Origin: Hahnella lacustris
Lineage (GTDB): Bacteria > Pseudomonadota > Gammaproteobacteria > Burkholderiales > Burkholderiaceae_A
Assembly (NCBI GenBank): GCA_965194655.1
Contig: OZ239148.1
Span: forward strand, 992,001-1,056,000
Length of the DNA: 64,000 bases
Direction: 5' to 3'
A program made the translations under genes and the position numbers. The notes under the pieces are model-generated. The model saw nothing but the letters and a program-made list of their open reading frames with translations, was not told where the DNA came from and made no database searches. This document shows positions 52,301 to 60,011 of this stretch, piece after piece. Position 1 is the first letter of the stretch. Each line of letters starts with the position of its first letter.

Positions 52301-52463
52301 TGAAGGGGGCGAACTACAGGCGCCGATGGGGCAGGCCATCATCGGGGGGGTGATCACCTCCACCCTGTTAACCCTCGTGGTGGTTCCAGTGATCTACACC
52401 TATCTCGATCAATGGACGCACCGTAAGCGCAAGACCGCAACCATCGAGCAGGCACAGGCATAA
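49344..52463 (+). CDS. RND efflux pump inner-membrane transporter (HAE-1 type)
   Basis: RND transporter of 1039 residues, the usual length. TM1 is SIAQPVFATMVMLALTVLGLF. The first porter domain starts GVDQMPEIEIPVISIQIEYPGASAEAVE. TM4 has SLCVGLLIDDAIVVRENI, with the two aspartates of the proton relay. A second large loop and the C-terminal TM bundle follow (NMFSIIGLVMLMGLVTKNSILLVDYA). It is closest in style to MdtB/OqxB-like hydrophobe exporters. GGAG lies near the start. Substrates cannot be predicted. Confidence 0.92.
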   Translation: MWMTRVSIAQPVFATMVMLALTVLGLFSYAKLGVDQMPEIEIPVISIQIEYPGASAEAVEREVTRRVDEAVSGVEGLKKIYSQAVDGYSSTWIDLNLGTDTASTMQDVRDRIGGLAAALPEGTKPAAIKRVNTENDQPLAFFSLNSDKRGLRELSLIAEQTVARRLRQVPGVAAVQVGGTQPRELRVDLRMDRLIATGVMPQQIIQSIREGNLDSAVGRLSDDVSDLGLRVDGRIQEAYRFGEIPVSSAQGTRLQVSDLAEVYESTEEPTSLARINGKPSISIAIFKQQGGNMVAAGTEVQRVAKLLQAQLPEDVRLDLIWAPSDWVKQSIDGLQKTLIEGALLTVVIVFLFLKSWRSTVITALTLPISIISAFIAVNALGFTLNFMTVMALSLCVGLLIDDAIVVRENIVRHLHMGKTHFQAAQEGTEEIGLAVFATTLAICAVFVPIAFLEGVMGAYFYPFGITVAVAVMVSLFVSFTLDPMLSSIWKDSHPDGDTLPRPLRWAVTQVDHLMAWLAKVYNQFIHWGFSEARYGLKGRLRWFSLSPRGVILWGAAGSFVAAIVLIGMAGTEFIPKTDQGYIELRLKLPVSSSLERTNEKVAQVEALVADLKEVKMVSTRIGGGSGGRNEARVGLVLKSRMERSRTQFEIEAEVRERLRGIAGVEFVLGWDRPIEVAILGSNPDQLKEIAGKLKEKIAAIPGVVDPESSAQPGIPTYAIRVNELAAKEMGITSQSLAQTIRTYVFGSTASYWMAPDGEQVDVRVRLPDQDRARLEQILELPVGFTSTRQPIRLGAVARVESVDSPKRIVRQNLLRRETVTANVDGRSAGEVGAEVQKLTKSYQLPEGVRFDIGGDTQEQQEAFGQMIGAMLLAIMFIYFVIASLFRSFIQPIAIMVSLPLSLIGVAIALVSFGSTLNMFSIIGLVMLMGLVTKNSILLVDYANQQRRAGLSVKEALMVAGEVRIRPIIMTSFAMIFGMLPLSLALNEGGELQAPMGQAIIGGVITSTLLTLVVVPVIYTYLDQWTHRKRKTATIEQAQA

Positions 52464-52487
52464 AAAAGGCGCTCCCTCGGGAGCGCC
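52462..52487. terminator. Terminator between the RND pump gene and acnA
   Basis: GGCGCTCC (52468-52475) and GGAGCGCC (52480-52487), loop CTCG. On the minus strand the stem is followed by TTTTTT (AAAAAA at 52462-52467), a strong terminator for acnA. On the plus strand the tail TGCCTTTT is weaker, so it may act in both directions. Confidence 0.85.
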
Positions 52488-52503
52488 TGCCTTTTGCGAG
52501 AAA

Positions 52504-52519
52504 CCAGGGCGAGCCCTGG
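52504..52519. other. Second inverted repeat at the acnA 3' end
   Basis: CCAGGGC (52504-52510) and GCCCTGG (52513-52519) with a 2-bp centre, between the acnA stop and the main terminator. It may add to RNA 3'-end stability. No T run follows. Confidence 0.4.
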
Positions 52520-52525
52520 CTTCTG

Positions 52526-55219
52526 TTAGGCCGCGAGGAGCTCGCGGAGCACGTAGGGCAGAATGCCGCCGTGCATGAAGTAGTCCACCTCAATGGGCGT
52601 ATCAATTCGGCAGAGGACCGCAATCGACTGCTTAGATCCGTCCTGACGCGTGATCACCACCTCAAGGTCCTGTTGCGGCTGAAGGTTCTCAGGAATCACG
52701 ATGTCGTATGACTCATTGCCCTTGAGGCCCAGAGACTGCGCCGAATCGCTTCCCTTGAACTGCAGCGCAAGCACACCCATGCCTACGAGGTTCGACCGGT
52801 GGATGCGCTCATAGCTGCGGGCAATCACCGCACGAACACCAAGAAGCTGGGTACCCTTTGCAGCCCAGTCACGCGAGGAGCCCGATCCGTACTCCTCTCC
52901 TCCGATGACGATGGTCGGCGTTCCAGCGGCCTGGTACTTCATCGCCGCGTCATAGATAAAGGCGCGCTCCCCAGAGGGCTGCATGAGGGTGACACCCCCT
53001 TCTTCAGGTGACCCATCCGCCTTGGGCGGCATCATGAGGTTCTTGATGCGGACATTGGCGAAGGTACCGCGCATCATGACCTCGTGATTGCCTCGACGAG
53101 CGCCGTAGCTGTTGAAGTCAGCTTTCTGAACGCCATGCTCCTTCAGGAAGCCACCTGCGGGCGAGGCCTCCTTGATGGAGCCCGCGGGAGAGATGTGGTC
53201 CGTGGTGATCGAATCACCCAGGATGGCCAGTGTGCGCGCACCGGAGATACTGCTGGTCTTGCCGGGTGTCATACCAAACCCATCAAAGAAAGGTGGTTTG
53301 GCAATGTAGGTTGATGTTGGCCAGTCATAGACCTGCCCCTCGGTGCCCTTGATGTTGTTCCAAAGATGGTGATCTTTGGTGAGATCACCGTAGAGCCGAC
53401 GGAACGTCTCAGGGTCACGGGCATAGCCCATCACGGCAGCGACCTCCTCACTGCTGGGCCAGATGTCCTTCAAGAAGACTGGACCCTCTTTGCCTTGACC
53501 GACAGGCTCAGTGGAGAGGTCCTTCTGGACCGTGCCCGCAATGGCGTAGGCCACCACAAGCGGCGGTGAGGCGAGGAAATTGGCCTTGAGGTTCGGGTGA
53601 ATGCGAGCCTCAAAATTACGGTTGCCTGAGAGCACCGCTGCGCAGATGAGGTCGTTGCTGGTGATGGCCTCATTGAACTCGGGCAACAGATCGCCGGCAT
53701 TCCCAATACAAGTGGTGCAGCCATAGGCAGCCACATTGAACCCGAGCTGCTCAAGGTAGGGCAGCAGTCCAGCCTTGGTGAGGTACTCCGTGACGACACG
53801 GCTTCCCGGTGCGAGCGAGGTCTTGACGCGCTTGTTGACCGTGAGGCCCTTTTCAACTGCTTTCTTGGCGAGCAATCCAGCAGCCAACAGCACGCCCGGG
53901 TTGGACGTGTTGGTGCATGACGTAATGGCTGCAATGAGCACGTCCCCGTGGCCGAGATCGGTGTGCCCTGCGGGAACCCGCTTGCCCAGATCCGTCGCAG
54001 GCTTGCCAAACCCTCCCTCCGCAGCCGGCTTCGCGAAAAGCTCAGCGTAGCGCGACTTCATGGCCGTGAGCTCGATCCGGTCTTGCGGACGACGAGGACC
54101 GGACAGTGAGGGCTTGATACTGGAGAGGTCTAGCTGAACCACCTTGGTGAAGTCGATCTGTCCTTCACTGGGTGTGCCAAACATGCCTTGGGCCTTGAAG
54201 TAGGTCTCAAATGCCTCTACCTCTGCCTGGGTGCGCCCGGTGGCGCGCATGAAGTCCACAGTCACCTCATCCACAGGGAAGAAGCCCATCGTGGCGCCAT
54301 ACTCGGGTGCCATGTTTGCGATGGTCGCGCGATCGGGCAGGGCAAGAGAGCGGGTGCCCTCTCCAAAGAACTCCACGAACTTGCCAACGACCTTTTCCTT
54401 ACGGAGCATTTCGGTGATGGTCAGCACCAGGTCGGTCGCTGTGCAGCCCTCTGGCAGCTTACCGGTGAGATGCACGCCGACGACGTCAGGCGTGAGGAAG
54501 TAGAGCGGCTGACCCAGCATGGCTGCTTCGGCCTCAATCCCACCCACGCCCCAGCCCACCACGCCGATGCCGTTGATCATGGTGGTGTGGCTGTCGGTCC
54601 CCACAAGGGTGTCAGGGTAGGCCACGCCGTTCTTGATATGAACGCCGCGGGCCAGGTACTCGAGGTTGACCTGGTGAACGATACCAATGCCCGGGGGGAC
54701 GACCTTGAAAGTATCAAAGGCCTGCATGCCCCACTTCATGAACTGGTAACGCTCCTCGTTTCGCTGGAACTCGAGCTTCATGTTGAGGTCGAGTGCATCC
54801 TGATTGCCGAAGTGGTCGATCATCACGGAGTGATCCACGACCAGGTCTACAGGCACCAGCGGTTCAATGCGTTTGACATCTTTACCCATCGCCGAAGCGA
54901 CGTTGCGCATGGCTGCGAGGTCTGCAAGGAGCGGAACGCCGGTAAAGTCCTGCAGGACCACGCGCGCAAGGACGAAGGGAATTTCATCGACACGAGCAGC
55001 CGTGGCTCCCCAGTTGGCGAGCTGCTTGACATGCTCGGCAGAGACTTTCTTACCGTCGCAGTTGCGCAGGACCGACTCCAAAACAATGCGAATGGAGATG
55101 GGCAGGCGGGAGACCGGGCCAACACCCGCGGCCTCCAGTGCTGGAAGGCTGTAGAGCTTGAGTTCCGTTCCAGAGGGCGTCTTGGCCGACTGAAGCGTAT
55201 TTTCGAATGCGTGAGCCAT
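52526..55219 (-). CDS. acnA: Aconitate hydratase AcnA
   Basis: Aconitase of 897 residues, full length for AcnA/IRP1-type enzymes. The [4Fe-4S] cysteines are in ITSCTNTSNP and YGCTTCIGNAGDL. Other marks are DLVVDHSVMIDHFG, VGTDSHTTMINGIGVVGWGVGG, SITTDHISPAGSIK and GEEYGSGSSRDWAAKG in the swivel domain. It isomerises citrate to isocitrate. The start is ATG 55219, 21 nt downstream of mdh on the same strand, so the two probably form an operon driven from the mdh promoter. Confidence 0.96.
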   Translation of the reverse strand: MAHAFENTLQSAKTPSGTELKLYSLPALEAAGVGPVSRLPISIRIVLESVLRNCDGKKVSAEHVKQLANWGATAARVDEIPFVLARVVLQDFTGVPLLADLAAMRNVASAMGKDVKRIEPLVPVDLVVDHSVMIDHFGNQDALDLNMKLEFQRNEERYQFMKWGMQAFDTFKVVPPGIGIVHQVNLEYLARGVHIKNGVAYPDTLVGTDSHTTMINGIGVVGWGVGGIEAEAAMLGQPLYFLTPDVVGVHLTGKLPEGCTATDLVLTITEMLRKEKVVGKFVEFFGEGTRSLALPDRATIANMAPEYGATMGFFPVDEVTVDFMRATGRTQAEVEAFETYFKAQGMFGTPSEGQIDFTKVVQLDLSSIKPSLSGPRRPQDRIELTAMKSRYAELFAKPAAEGGFGKPATDLGKRVPAGHTDLGHGDVLIAAITSCTNTSNPGVLLAAGLLAKKAVEKGLTVNKRVKTSLAPGSRVVTEYLTKAGLLPYLEQLGFNVAAYGCTTCIGNAGDLLPEFNEAITSNDLICAAVLSGNRNFEARIHPNLKANFLASPPLVVAYAIAGTVQKDLSTEPVGQGKEGPVFLKDIWPSSEEVAAVMGYARDPETFRRLYGDLTKDHHLWNNIKGTEGQVYDWPTSTYIAKPPFFDGFGMTPGKTSSISGARTLAILGDSITTDHISPAGSIKEASPAGGFLKEHGVQKADFNSYGARRGNHEVMMRGTFANVRIKNLMMPPKADGSPEEGGVTLMQPSGERAFIYDAAMKYQAAGTPTIVIGGEEYGSGSSRDWAAKGTQLLGVRAVIARSYERIHRSNLVGMGVLALQFKGSDSAQSLGLKGNESYDIVIPENLQPQQDLEVVITRQDGSKQSIAVLCRIDTPIEVDYFMHGGILPYVLRELLAA

Positions 55220-55240
55220 AGATTGAGTCCTTTGAAAGGG

Positions 55241-56233
55241 TTAGACGAGGAGGTGCTTCACGCCATCCTGCTCTTCGAGCAGCTCATTGAGCGTGTGAGT
55301 CATGCGCTCACGTGAAAAGTCATCAATCTCCAGGCCCTGAACGATCTGGTACTCACCATTGGCGCAGGTCACGGGGAATCCGTACATCACGTCTTTGGGG
55401 ATGCCATATGACCCGTCGGAGGGGATCCCCATGGTCACCCAATGTCCGTTGGTGCCCAGCACCCAATCACGCATGTGATCGATGGCTGCATTGGCTGCAG
55501 AGGCTGCAGAGGACAGACCGCGCGCCTCAATGATGGCGGCGCCACGCTTGCCCACCGTGGGCAGGAAGGTGTTACGGTTCCAGTCCTCATCGTTGATGAG
55601 GGGCTTGACGGCCTGGCCTTCAATGGTGGCAAACCGATAGTCCGCATACATCGTGGGGGAATGATTTCCCCACACGGCAAGCTTCTCAATGCTTGCGACG
55701 GACTTGCCGGTCTTCGAAGCGATCTGAGAGGCAGCACGGTTGTGATCCAGGCGCAGCATGGCGGTGAAGTTTTTCTGGGGCAGATCGGGGGCCGACTTCA
55801 TCGCGATGTAGGCGTTGGTGTTGGCTGGGTTACCCACCACCAACACCCGGACATTGCGCGATGCAACAGCGTTCAAGGCCTTGCCCTGAGCGGTAAAAAT
55901 CTGGGCATTGGCCGAGAGCAGATCTTTGCGCTCCATGCCGGGCCCACGGGGGCGTGCGCCCACCAGCAGGGCCACGTCTGCATCCTTGAACGCGCCGTTT
56001 GGATTGTCATGTGCGCTCATACCGGCAAGCAGCGGAAACGCGCAGTCATCGAGCTCCATCATGACGCCTTTGAGCGCCTTCTGTGCCTTTTCGTCGGGGA
56101 TCTCGAGCAGTTGAAGAATGACAGGCTGGTCTTTGCCCAGCATCTCGCCACTGGCGATGCGGAACAATAGGCTGTAGCCAATCTGACCGGCCGCACCGGT
56201 GACAGCGACTCTTACGGGGGATTTCAGGGCCAT
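55241..56233 (-). CDS. mdh: Malate dehydrogenase
   Basis: NAD-dependent MDH of 330 residues, of the cytosolic-like type found in betaproteobacteria. The Rossmann motif is VAVTGAAGQIGYSLLFRIASG (GxxGxxG). The substrate loop has GARPRGPGMERKDLL, and the catalytic histidine is in WGNHSPTMYADYRFA. An AAGGAGG ribosome site lies just before ATG 56233. It is divergent from sdhC, with a clear promoter in the 103-bp gap. Confidence 0.96.
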   Translation of the reverse strand: MALKSPVRVAVTGAAGQIGYSLLFRIASGEMLGKDQPVILQLLEIPDEKAQKALKGVMMELDDCAFPLLAGMSAHDNPNGAFKDADVALLVGARPRGPGMERKDLLSANAQIFTAQGKALNAVASRNVRVLVVGNPANTNAYIAMKSAPDLPQKNFTAMLRLDHNRAASQIASKTGKSVASIEKLAVWGNHSPTMYADYRFATIEGQAVKPLINDEDWNRNTFLPTVGKRGAAIIEARGLSSAASAANAAIDHMRDWVLGTNGHWVTMGIPSDGSYGIPKDVMYGFPVTCANGEYQIVQGLEIDDFSRERMTHTLNELLEEQDGVKHLLV

Positions 56234-56260
56234 AGGACCTCCTTAATATGAAGTGATCGC

Positions 56261-56289
56261 AGTTTAGGGTTGGCCCTAGCCCCTGTCAA
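56261..56289 (-). promoter_or_regulatory. mdh promoter
   Basis: On the minus strand, TTGACA (56289-56284), exactly 17 bp, then TAAACT (56266-56261). The -35 is a perfect match and the -10 matches 4 of 6. It would yield a leader of about 25 nt ahead of mdh. Confidence 0.65.
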
Positions 56290-56300
56290 AGTTCAGCGCC

Positions 56301-56306
56301 TATAAT
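56301..56306 (+). promoter_or_regulatory. sdhC promoter -10 box
   Basis: Perfect TATAAT preceded by GCGCC, 30 bp upstream of the sdhC ATG, with no obvious -35. The same CGCC-TATAAT arrangement occurs ahead of ppx. The -35 region overlaps the -35 of the divergent mdh promoter (56284-56289), so the two promoters may compete. Confidence 0.5.
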
Positions 56307-56336
56307 TCGAACACTTCAATTTAGCTGAGGTGTCCA

Positions 56337-56747
56337 ATGACTAGCACGGCCCGCAAGAGGCAAGGGGAATTTCGCAATATCCACATCACGCAGATTGTTC
56401 GGTACCGACTCCCGCTGGCCGGGATCATGTCGATTTTGCACCGCGTCAGCGGCGCCGTGATGTTTTTGATGCTTCCGGTATTTGTCTATTTACTCGACCT
56501 GAGCCTGACCTCTGAGTTGAGCTATGCGCAACTGGTCGACTTGGCCGATCTCACCTTCGTCAAACTCGTGTTCTGCGGGCTGGCTTTCGCCTTTATCCAC
56601 CATTTCTGGGGCGGCATCCGGCATCTCGTCAACGACATGCACATTGGAATCGACAAAGAGGCGGCCCCGACGATGGCTCGCACCTTTTTGGCGCTGTCCT
56701 TGGCCACCACGTCACTGGCTTGCTTGGCCATTTTTGGAGTGATCTGA
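56337..56747 (+). CDS. sdhC: Succinate dehydrogenase cytochrome b556 subunit
   Basis: SdhC, 136 residues, three membrane helices. The N-terminal ILHRVSGAVMFL motif carries the serine and His-Arg pair of the quinone/haem site, and the FIHHFWGGIRHLVNDM segment holds the haem-ligand histidine. A GAGGTG ribosome site precedes ATG 56337. First gene of sdhCDAB. Confidence 0.95.
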   Translation: MTSTARKRQGEFRNIHITQIVRYRLPLAGIMSILHRVSGAVMFLMLPVFVYLLDLSLTSELSYAQLVDLADLTFVKLVFCGLAFAFIHHFWGGIRHLVNDMHIGIDKEAAPTMARTFLALSLATTSLACLAIFGVI

Positions 56748-56748
56748 T

Positions 56749-57111
56749 ATGACCGAGAACATTGGCCGCAAACGCCTCGTGGTGGGGGCGCATTATGGAC
56801 TTCGCGATTGGCTCTCCCAACGCGTGACCGCACTCATTCTCTCTGCTTACTCCATCATCCTCGTCATCGCGGGCTTCTCCACCGCTGAGCCTGGGTACTA
56901 CGGCTGGGCCGGATTGTTTGCGCAAACCTGGATGAAGGTCTTCACGCTGGTTGCGTTCCTGGCCTTCGTTTATCACGTCTGGGTGGGTATCCGCGATCTG
57001 TGGATGGACTACGTCGGCGCCGTGGGCGTCCGCCTGCTCTTGCAAGTGTTCACGATTGTCTGGCTCCTGGGCTGTCTGGTCTGGGCCATCGATGTGCTCT
57101 GGAGGGTGTAA
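56749..57111 (+). CDS. sdhD: Succinate dehydrogenase membrane anchor subunit
   Basis: SdhD, 120 residues, three membrane helices. DWLSQRVTALILSAYSI and YHVWVGIRDLWMDYV contain the second haem-ligand histidine and the conserved Asp-Tyr pair near the quinone site. The start is 1 nt after the sdhC stop. Confidence 0.95.
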   Translation: MTENIGRKRLVVGAHYGLRDWLSQRVTALILSAYSIILVIAGFSTAEPGYYGWAGLFAQTWMKVFTLVAFLAFVYHVWVGIRDLWMDYVGAVGVRLLLQVFTIVWLLGCLVWAIDVLWRV

Positions 57112-58902
57112 ATGTCAAATATTCAATCTCATCAGACTCAGAATCTGCCCCGCCGACGGTTCGACGCAGTCATTGTCGGAGCCGGTGGATCGGGCATGCG
57201 TTGCTCGCTTCAACTGGCTGAGGCTGGCCTGAACGTTGCCGTGCTCTCCAAGGTCTTTCCGACCCGCTCTCACACGGTCGCAGCGCAGGGAGGCATTGGT
57301 GCCTCTCTCGGAAACATGAGTGAGGACAATTGGTACTGGCACATGTTCGACACCGTGAAGGGCTCCGATTACCTTGGGGACCAGGACGCCATCGAGTTCA
57401 TGTGCCGCGAGGCCCCAAAGGTCGTCTACGAGCTCGAGCATTTCGGGATGCCCTTCGACCGCAATCCAGATGGCACCATCTATCAGCGTCCGTTTGGTGG
57501 TCACACCGCCAACCTCGGTGAGAAGCCGGTTCAGCGCGCCTGCGCTGCGGCTGACCGCACGGGGCATGCACTGTTACACACGCTCTACCAGCGCAACGTT
57601 CGGGCACGAACCCAGTTCTTTGTGGAGTGGATGGCCCTCGATCTCATCATGGATAGCGAGGGTGCTTGCGTCGGCGTGGTGGCGCTTGAGATGGAGACCG
57701 GTGAAGTCATGGTCTTCGAGGCCAAGACCACCGTCTTCGCAACAGGCGGGGCGGGTCGGATTTGGGCGGCCTCCACCAACGCGTTCATCAACACCGGCGA
57801 TGGCATGGGTATGGCGGCCAGGGCCGGGATTCCGCTCGAGGACATGGAGTTCTGGCAGTTCCATCCCACCGGCGTCGCAGGTGCGGGTGTCCTGATCACC
57901 GAGGGGGTGCGAGGGGAGGGAGGGATTCTCCTGAACTCAAACGGCGAGCGCTTTATGGAGCGCTATGCCCCCACGCTCAAAGACTTGGCACCCAGAGACT
58001 TCGTCTCTCGATCGATGGACCAGGAGATCAAAGAAGGCCGTGGCTGCGGCCCCAACAAAGACCACGTCTTGCTGAAACTCGATCACCTGGGTGCAGACAA
58101 GATTCTGAAGAAGCTGCCCTCGATTCGAGAGATTGCGCTGAAGTTTGCAAACGTGGACCCCATCAAGGAGCCCATCCCCGTGGTGCCCACCATTCATTAC
58201 CAAATGGGTGGTATCCCAACCAACGTCTACGGGCAGGTCGTGGTCCCCAACGGCGGCAATCCCAACACGATCGTGCCGGGTCTGTATGCGATTGGTGAGT
58301 GCGCCTGCGTCTCCGTTCATGGCGCGAATCGCCTGGGCACCAACTCCTTGCTGGATCTGGTGGTGTTTGGTCGGGCAGCGGGTAACCACATCGTGGACCA
58401 GAAGCTCAAGGCGCAGGAGCATCGGAATTTCCCGGTCAATGGCGCGGACGTCTCTCTGGAGCGGCTGGCCAAGCTCAACGCCTCGGCTGCTGGCGAGAAG
58501 ACTCAGGACGTTGCCAACGACATCCGCAACACCATGCAAAACTTCTGCGGCGTGTTCCGAACCTCTGATCTGTTGAAAGAGGGCGTGGGCAAGATCATGG
58601 CCTTGGCCGAGCGCGCAGAGCATGTGCACCTCAAAGACAAGTCGCAGGTTTTCAACACGGCCCGTGTGGAAGCCCTCGAACTGGCCAATCTGGTGGAGAC
58701 GGCCAAGGCGACGATCGTCTCCGCTGAGGCCCGCCAAGAGAGCCGAGGGGCTCATGCCCATCGCGACTTCCCTGAGCGTGATGATGCGACTTGGATGAAG
58801 CATTCGCTTTGGTTCTCTGAAGGCAACCGACTCGACTACAAGCCGGTAAACCTCAAGCCTATGACCGTTGAGACCTTCCAGCCCAAGAAGCGCACCTTCT
58901 AA
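57112..58902 (+). CDS. sdhA: Succinate dehydrogenase flavoprotein subunit
   Basis: SdhA, 596 residues. The dinucleotide-binding start is FDAVIVGAGGSGMR (17-30). The covalent FAD histidine is His54 in RSHTVAAQGGIGASLGN. Substrate-site residues are in FGGHTANLGEKPVQRACAAADRTGHAL and ACVSVHGANRLGTNSLLDLVVFGRAAG. It starts immediately after the sdhD stop. It needs SdhE (59661-59957) for flavinylation. Confidence 0.97.
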   Translation: MSNIQSHQTQNLPRRRFDAVIVGAGGSGMRCSLQLAEAGLNVAVLSKVFPTRSHTVAAQGGIGASLGNMSEDNWYWHMFDTVKGSDYLGDQDAIEFMCREAPKVVYELEHFGMPFDRNPDGTIYQRPFGGHTANLGEKPVQRACAAADRTGHALLHTLYQRNVRARTQFFVEWMALDLIMDSEGACVGVVALEMETGEVMVFEAKTTVFATGGAGRIWAASTNAFINTGDGMGMAARAGIPLEDMEFWQFHPTGVAGAGVLITEGVRGEGGILLNSNGERFMERYAPTLKDLAPRDFVSRSMDQEIKEGRGCGPNKDHVLLKLDHLGADKILKKLPSIREIALKFANVDPIKEPIPVVPTIHYQMGGIPTNVYGQVVVPNGGNPNTIVPGLYAIGECACVSVHGANRLGTNSLLDLVVFGRAAGNHIVDQKLKAQEHRNFPVNGADVSLERLAKLNASAAGEKTQDVANDIRNTMQNFCGVFRTSDLLKEGVGKIMALAERAEHVHLKDKSQVFNTARVEALELANLVETAKATIVSAEARQESRGAHAHRDFPERDDATWMKHSLWFSEGNRLDYKPVNLKPMTVETFQPKKRTF

Positions 58903-58926
58903 GTGCACCCATAAGGATTGAATGCA

Positions 58927-59640
58927 ATGACCACTCGTACTGTTCGCTTTTCCATTTATCGATACGACCCCGATCGGGACGCAAGGCCCCGCATGGAAGA
59001 CCTCACGGTGGAGCTGCAGCCCACCGACAAGATGCTTCTGGATGCGCTCATGCGCATCAAGGCTGACTTTGACGACTCGTTGTCCTTCCGCCGTTCCTGT
59101 CGTGAGGGAGTTTGTGGTTCTGATGCAATGAATATCAACGGCAAGAACGGGCTCGCGTGCACAACCAATCTGCGCGATCTCAAGGAGCCGATCGTGCTCA
59201 AGCCCCTCCCCGGGCTTCCGGTGGTGCGTGACCTGATCGTCGACATGACGCAGTTTTTCAAGCAGTACCACTCCATCAAGCCCTACCTCATCAACGAGAC
59301 CCCACCGCCCGAGAAGGAGCGTCTGCAGTCACCGGAGGCCCGCGAGGAATTGGATGGCCTGTACGAGTGCATCCTCTGCGCCTGCTGCTCCACGAGCTGC
59401 CCGTCGTTCTGGTGGAACCCCGATAAGTTTGTCGGGCCCGCCGGTCTCCTCCAGGCTTATCGCTTTATTGCTGACAGCAGAGACCAGGCCACCAGTGAGC
59501 GTTTGGATAACCTCGAGGATCCCTATCGCCTGTTCAGATGCCACACCATCATGAACTGCGTGGATGTGTGCCCGAAGGGACTGAACCCCACCAAGGCCAT
59601 CGGCAAGATTAAAGAGCTGATGGTTCGCCGGACCGTATAG
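58927..59640 (+). CDS. sdhB: Succinate dehydrogenase iron-sulfur subunit
   Basis: SdhB, 237 residues. The [2Fe-2S] motif is SCREGVCGSDAMNINGKNGLAC. The [4Fe-4S] and [3Fe-4S] clusters are bound by CILCACCSTSCPSFWW and CHTIMNCVDVCPKGLNP. The start is ATG 58927, 9 nt after AAGGA; an in-frame TTG at 58918 overlaps that site and is rejected. Confidence 0.97.
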   Translation: MTTRTVRFSIYRYDPDRDARPRMEDLTVELQPTDKMLLDALMRIKADFDDSLSFRRSCREGVCGSDAMNINGKNGLACTTNLRDLKEPIVLKPLPGLPVVRDLIVDMTQFFKQYHSIKPYLINETPPPEKERLQSPEAREELDGLYECILCACCSTSCPSFWWNPDKFVGPAGLLQAYRFIADSRDQATSERLDNLEDPYRLFRCHTIMNCVDVCPKGLNPTKAIGKIKELMVRRTV

Positions 59641-59660
59641 CCCCGCTTCCTCGTCAGTAC

Positions 59661-59957
59661 ATGCAACCAGATCCTTTCGCCCAACAGCACCAGTCGTCCT
59701 CGTTGGCGCCTGAGGATTTGGCTCGGCGCTTGCGCTGGCGAGCCCGTCGTGGCCTTTTGGAGAATGACCTCGTCATGGAGCGCTTCTTTCAGCGTTTCGG
59801 GGAATCGCTCACGATGGAGGATCACGATGGCCTTGCGACGCTGCTGGACCTCACAGACAACGACCTCTTGACACTGCTACTTGGCCGAGAAGAGCCAAAG
59901 GGGGATCTTGATTGCCCCCCAGTGCATGGCGTACTTACAAAACTCAGAGCCGCGTAA
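59661..59957 (+). CDS. sdhE: FAD assembly factor SdhE
   Basis: SdhE (YgfY) family protein of 98 residues that promotes covalent attachment of FAD to SdhA. The signature is RRLRWRARRGLLENDLVMERFF (the RGLLE motif), followed by three more helices. It starts 20 nt after sdhB, inside the sdh operon. Confidence 0.92.
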   Translation: MQPDPFAQQHQSSSLAPEDLARRLRWRARRGLLENDLVMERFFQRFGESLTMEDHDGLATLLDLTDNDLLTLLLGREEPKGDLDCPPVHGVLTKLRAA

Positions 59958-60011
59958 TAGGCGCGGACCAAACTGTTTCTTTTTTAACTTAGACCAGGGA
60001 GACCCCCCACC

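Noticed and set aside
57937..59271. Open frame of 444 codons opposite sdhA/sdhB
   Set aside because: Antisense shadow of two certain genes. The same holds for 54188-55315 opposite acnA and 60468-61577 opposite gltA.
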